64,000 nt of DNA from Rubripirellula reticaptiva. GTDB lineage: Bacteria > Planctomycetota > Planctomycetia > Pirellulales > Pirellulaceae. The stretch spans positions 1-64,000 of the forward strand of contig NZ_SJPX01000004.1 in NCBI RefSeq assembly GCF_007860175.1. The letters are read 5' to 3'. This document shows, one piece after another, positions 63,875 to 64,000 of the stretch. The notes under the pieces were generated by a model. The model was not told the origin of the DNA, did no database searches, and was given only the letters and a program-made list of their open reading frames with translations. The position numbers and the translations under genes were made by a program. The stretch's first letter is position 1. Each line of letters starts with the position of its first letter.

Positions 63875-64000
63875 GTCCCGATATTCAGGATCTGGTCGAC
63901 GGATATTTCGATGAATCGCTGTCCGACAAACAGTTGCAGCAGCTAAGCCATTGGATCAAGTCCGACCCAAGGCACGCTCGGCAGTTTGCGTCGGCCTTGA
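63871..64000 (+). CDS. N-terminus of a probable anti-sigma/FecR-like protein (cut by window edge)
   Basis: 43 codons are visible: MSPDIQDLVDGYFDESLSDK, then LQQLSHWIKSDPRHARQFAS. This acidic, helical beginning (L..YFDG.L......L..WL..DP..AR.F) is the typical N-terminal domain of planctomycete proteins encoded after ECF sigma genes, often followed by a membrane helix and FecR or LamG domains. Translational coupling to the sigma gene by ATGA overlap supports a regulatory partner role. Confidence 0.8.
   Translation, partial: MSPDIQDLVDGYFDESLSDKQLQQLSHWIKSDPRHARQFASAL

Overview
The window looks like a chromosome segment of a planctomycete, most likely from the Rhodopirellula/Pirellulaceae side. 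The evidence is gene content: secreted S1 sulfatases, PQQ-like propeller and FG-GAP proteins, a TIGR02603-type heme-binding propeller protein and a PA14 fragment, a Gfo/Idh/MocA oxidoreductase, an ECF sigma factor of the Rhodopirellula/Verrucomicrobium type, and a 4162-residue surface protein with an N-terminal LEDRRLL export motif, a GEVED domain and C-terminal dockerin repeats. No rRNA, tRNA or CRISPR array was seen.

Region 1 (1-12 kb) mixes ordinary genes (ArsC/Spx-like protein, universal stress protein, secreted lipase, pyruvate carboxylase, sulfatase) with a graveyard of decayed sequence: two IS4-family transposase relics, one DDE transposase C-terminus, and a beheaded sulfatase directly in front of an intact one. 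Region 2 (12-20.6 kb) has a propeller/cytochrome gene broken at a junction with a PA14 fragment, a small secreted protein, a DUF2314-ankyrin protein, a DMT permease, a membrane protein and more decayed sequence. Region 3 (20.6-31.5 kb) has a FG-GAP/PQQ-propeller/sulfatase operon, an Orn/Lys/Arg decarboxylase, a membrane-anchored PQQ-propeller protein, an unusual secreted N-formylglutamate-amidohydrolase/BPL_N fusion and an acetolactate-decarboxylase-like pseudogene.

Region 4 (31.6-45.0 kb) is the most interesting part: nine genes on the minus strand, mostly touching or overlapping. In transcription order they encode a persulfide dioxygenase-rhodanese fusion, a DUF1641 protein, a type II sulfide:quinone oxidoreductase, a diheme peroxidase, an RND adaptor and pump, a secreted protein fusing a SAM-methyltransferase fold to a TsdA-like diheme cytochrome c, and cytochrome bd oxidase subunits I and II. 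I read this as a sulfide/sulfane-sulfur detoxification and respiration unit. SQR would feed electrons to quinone and bd oxidase, PDO would process persulfide, and the TsdA-like domain would handle thiosulfate or related periplasmic sulfur. The methyltransferase-TsdA fusion and its coupling to an RND pump and bd oxidase are the best candidates for something undescribed.

Region 5 (45-64 kb) starts with 1.2 kb without a convincing gene (it holds a possible operator). It continues with the giant repeat protein, a Gfo/Idh/MocA oxidoreductase, a secreted PhoA-type alkaline phosphatase, a secreted PI-PLC-like phosphodiesterase, an ECF sigma factor and the start of its overlapping partner gene, cut by the window edge.
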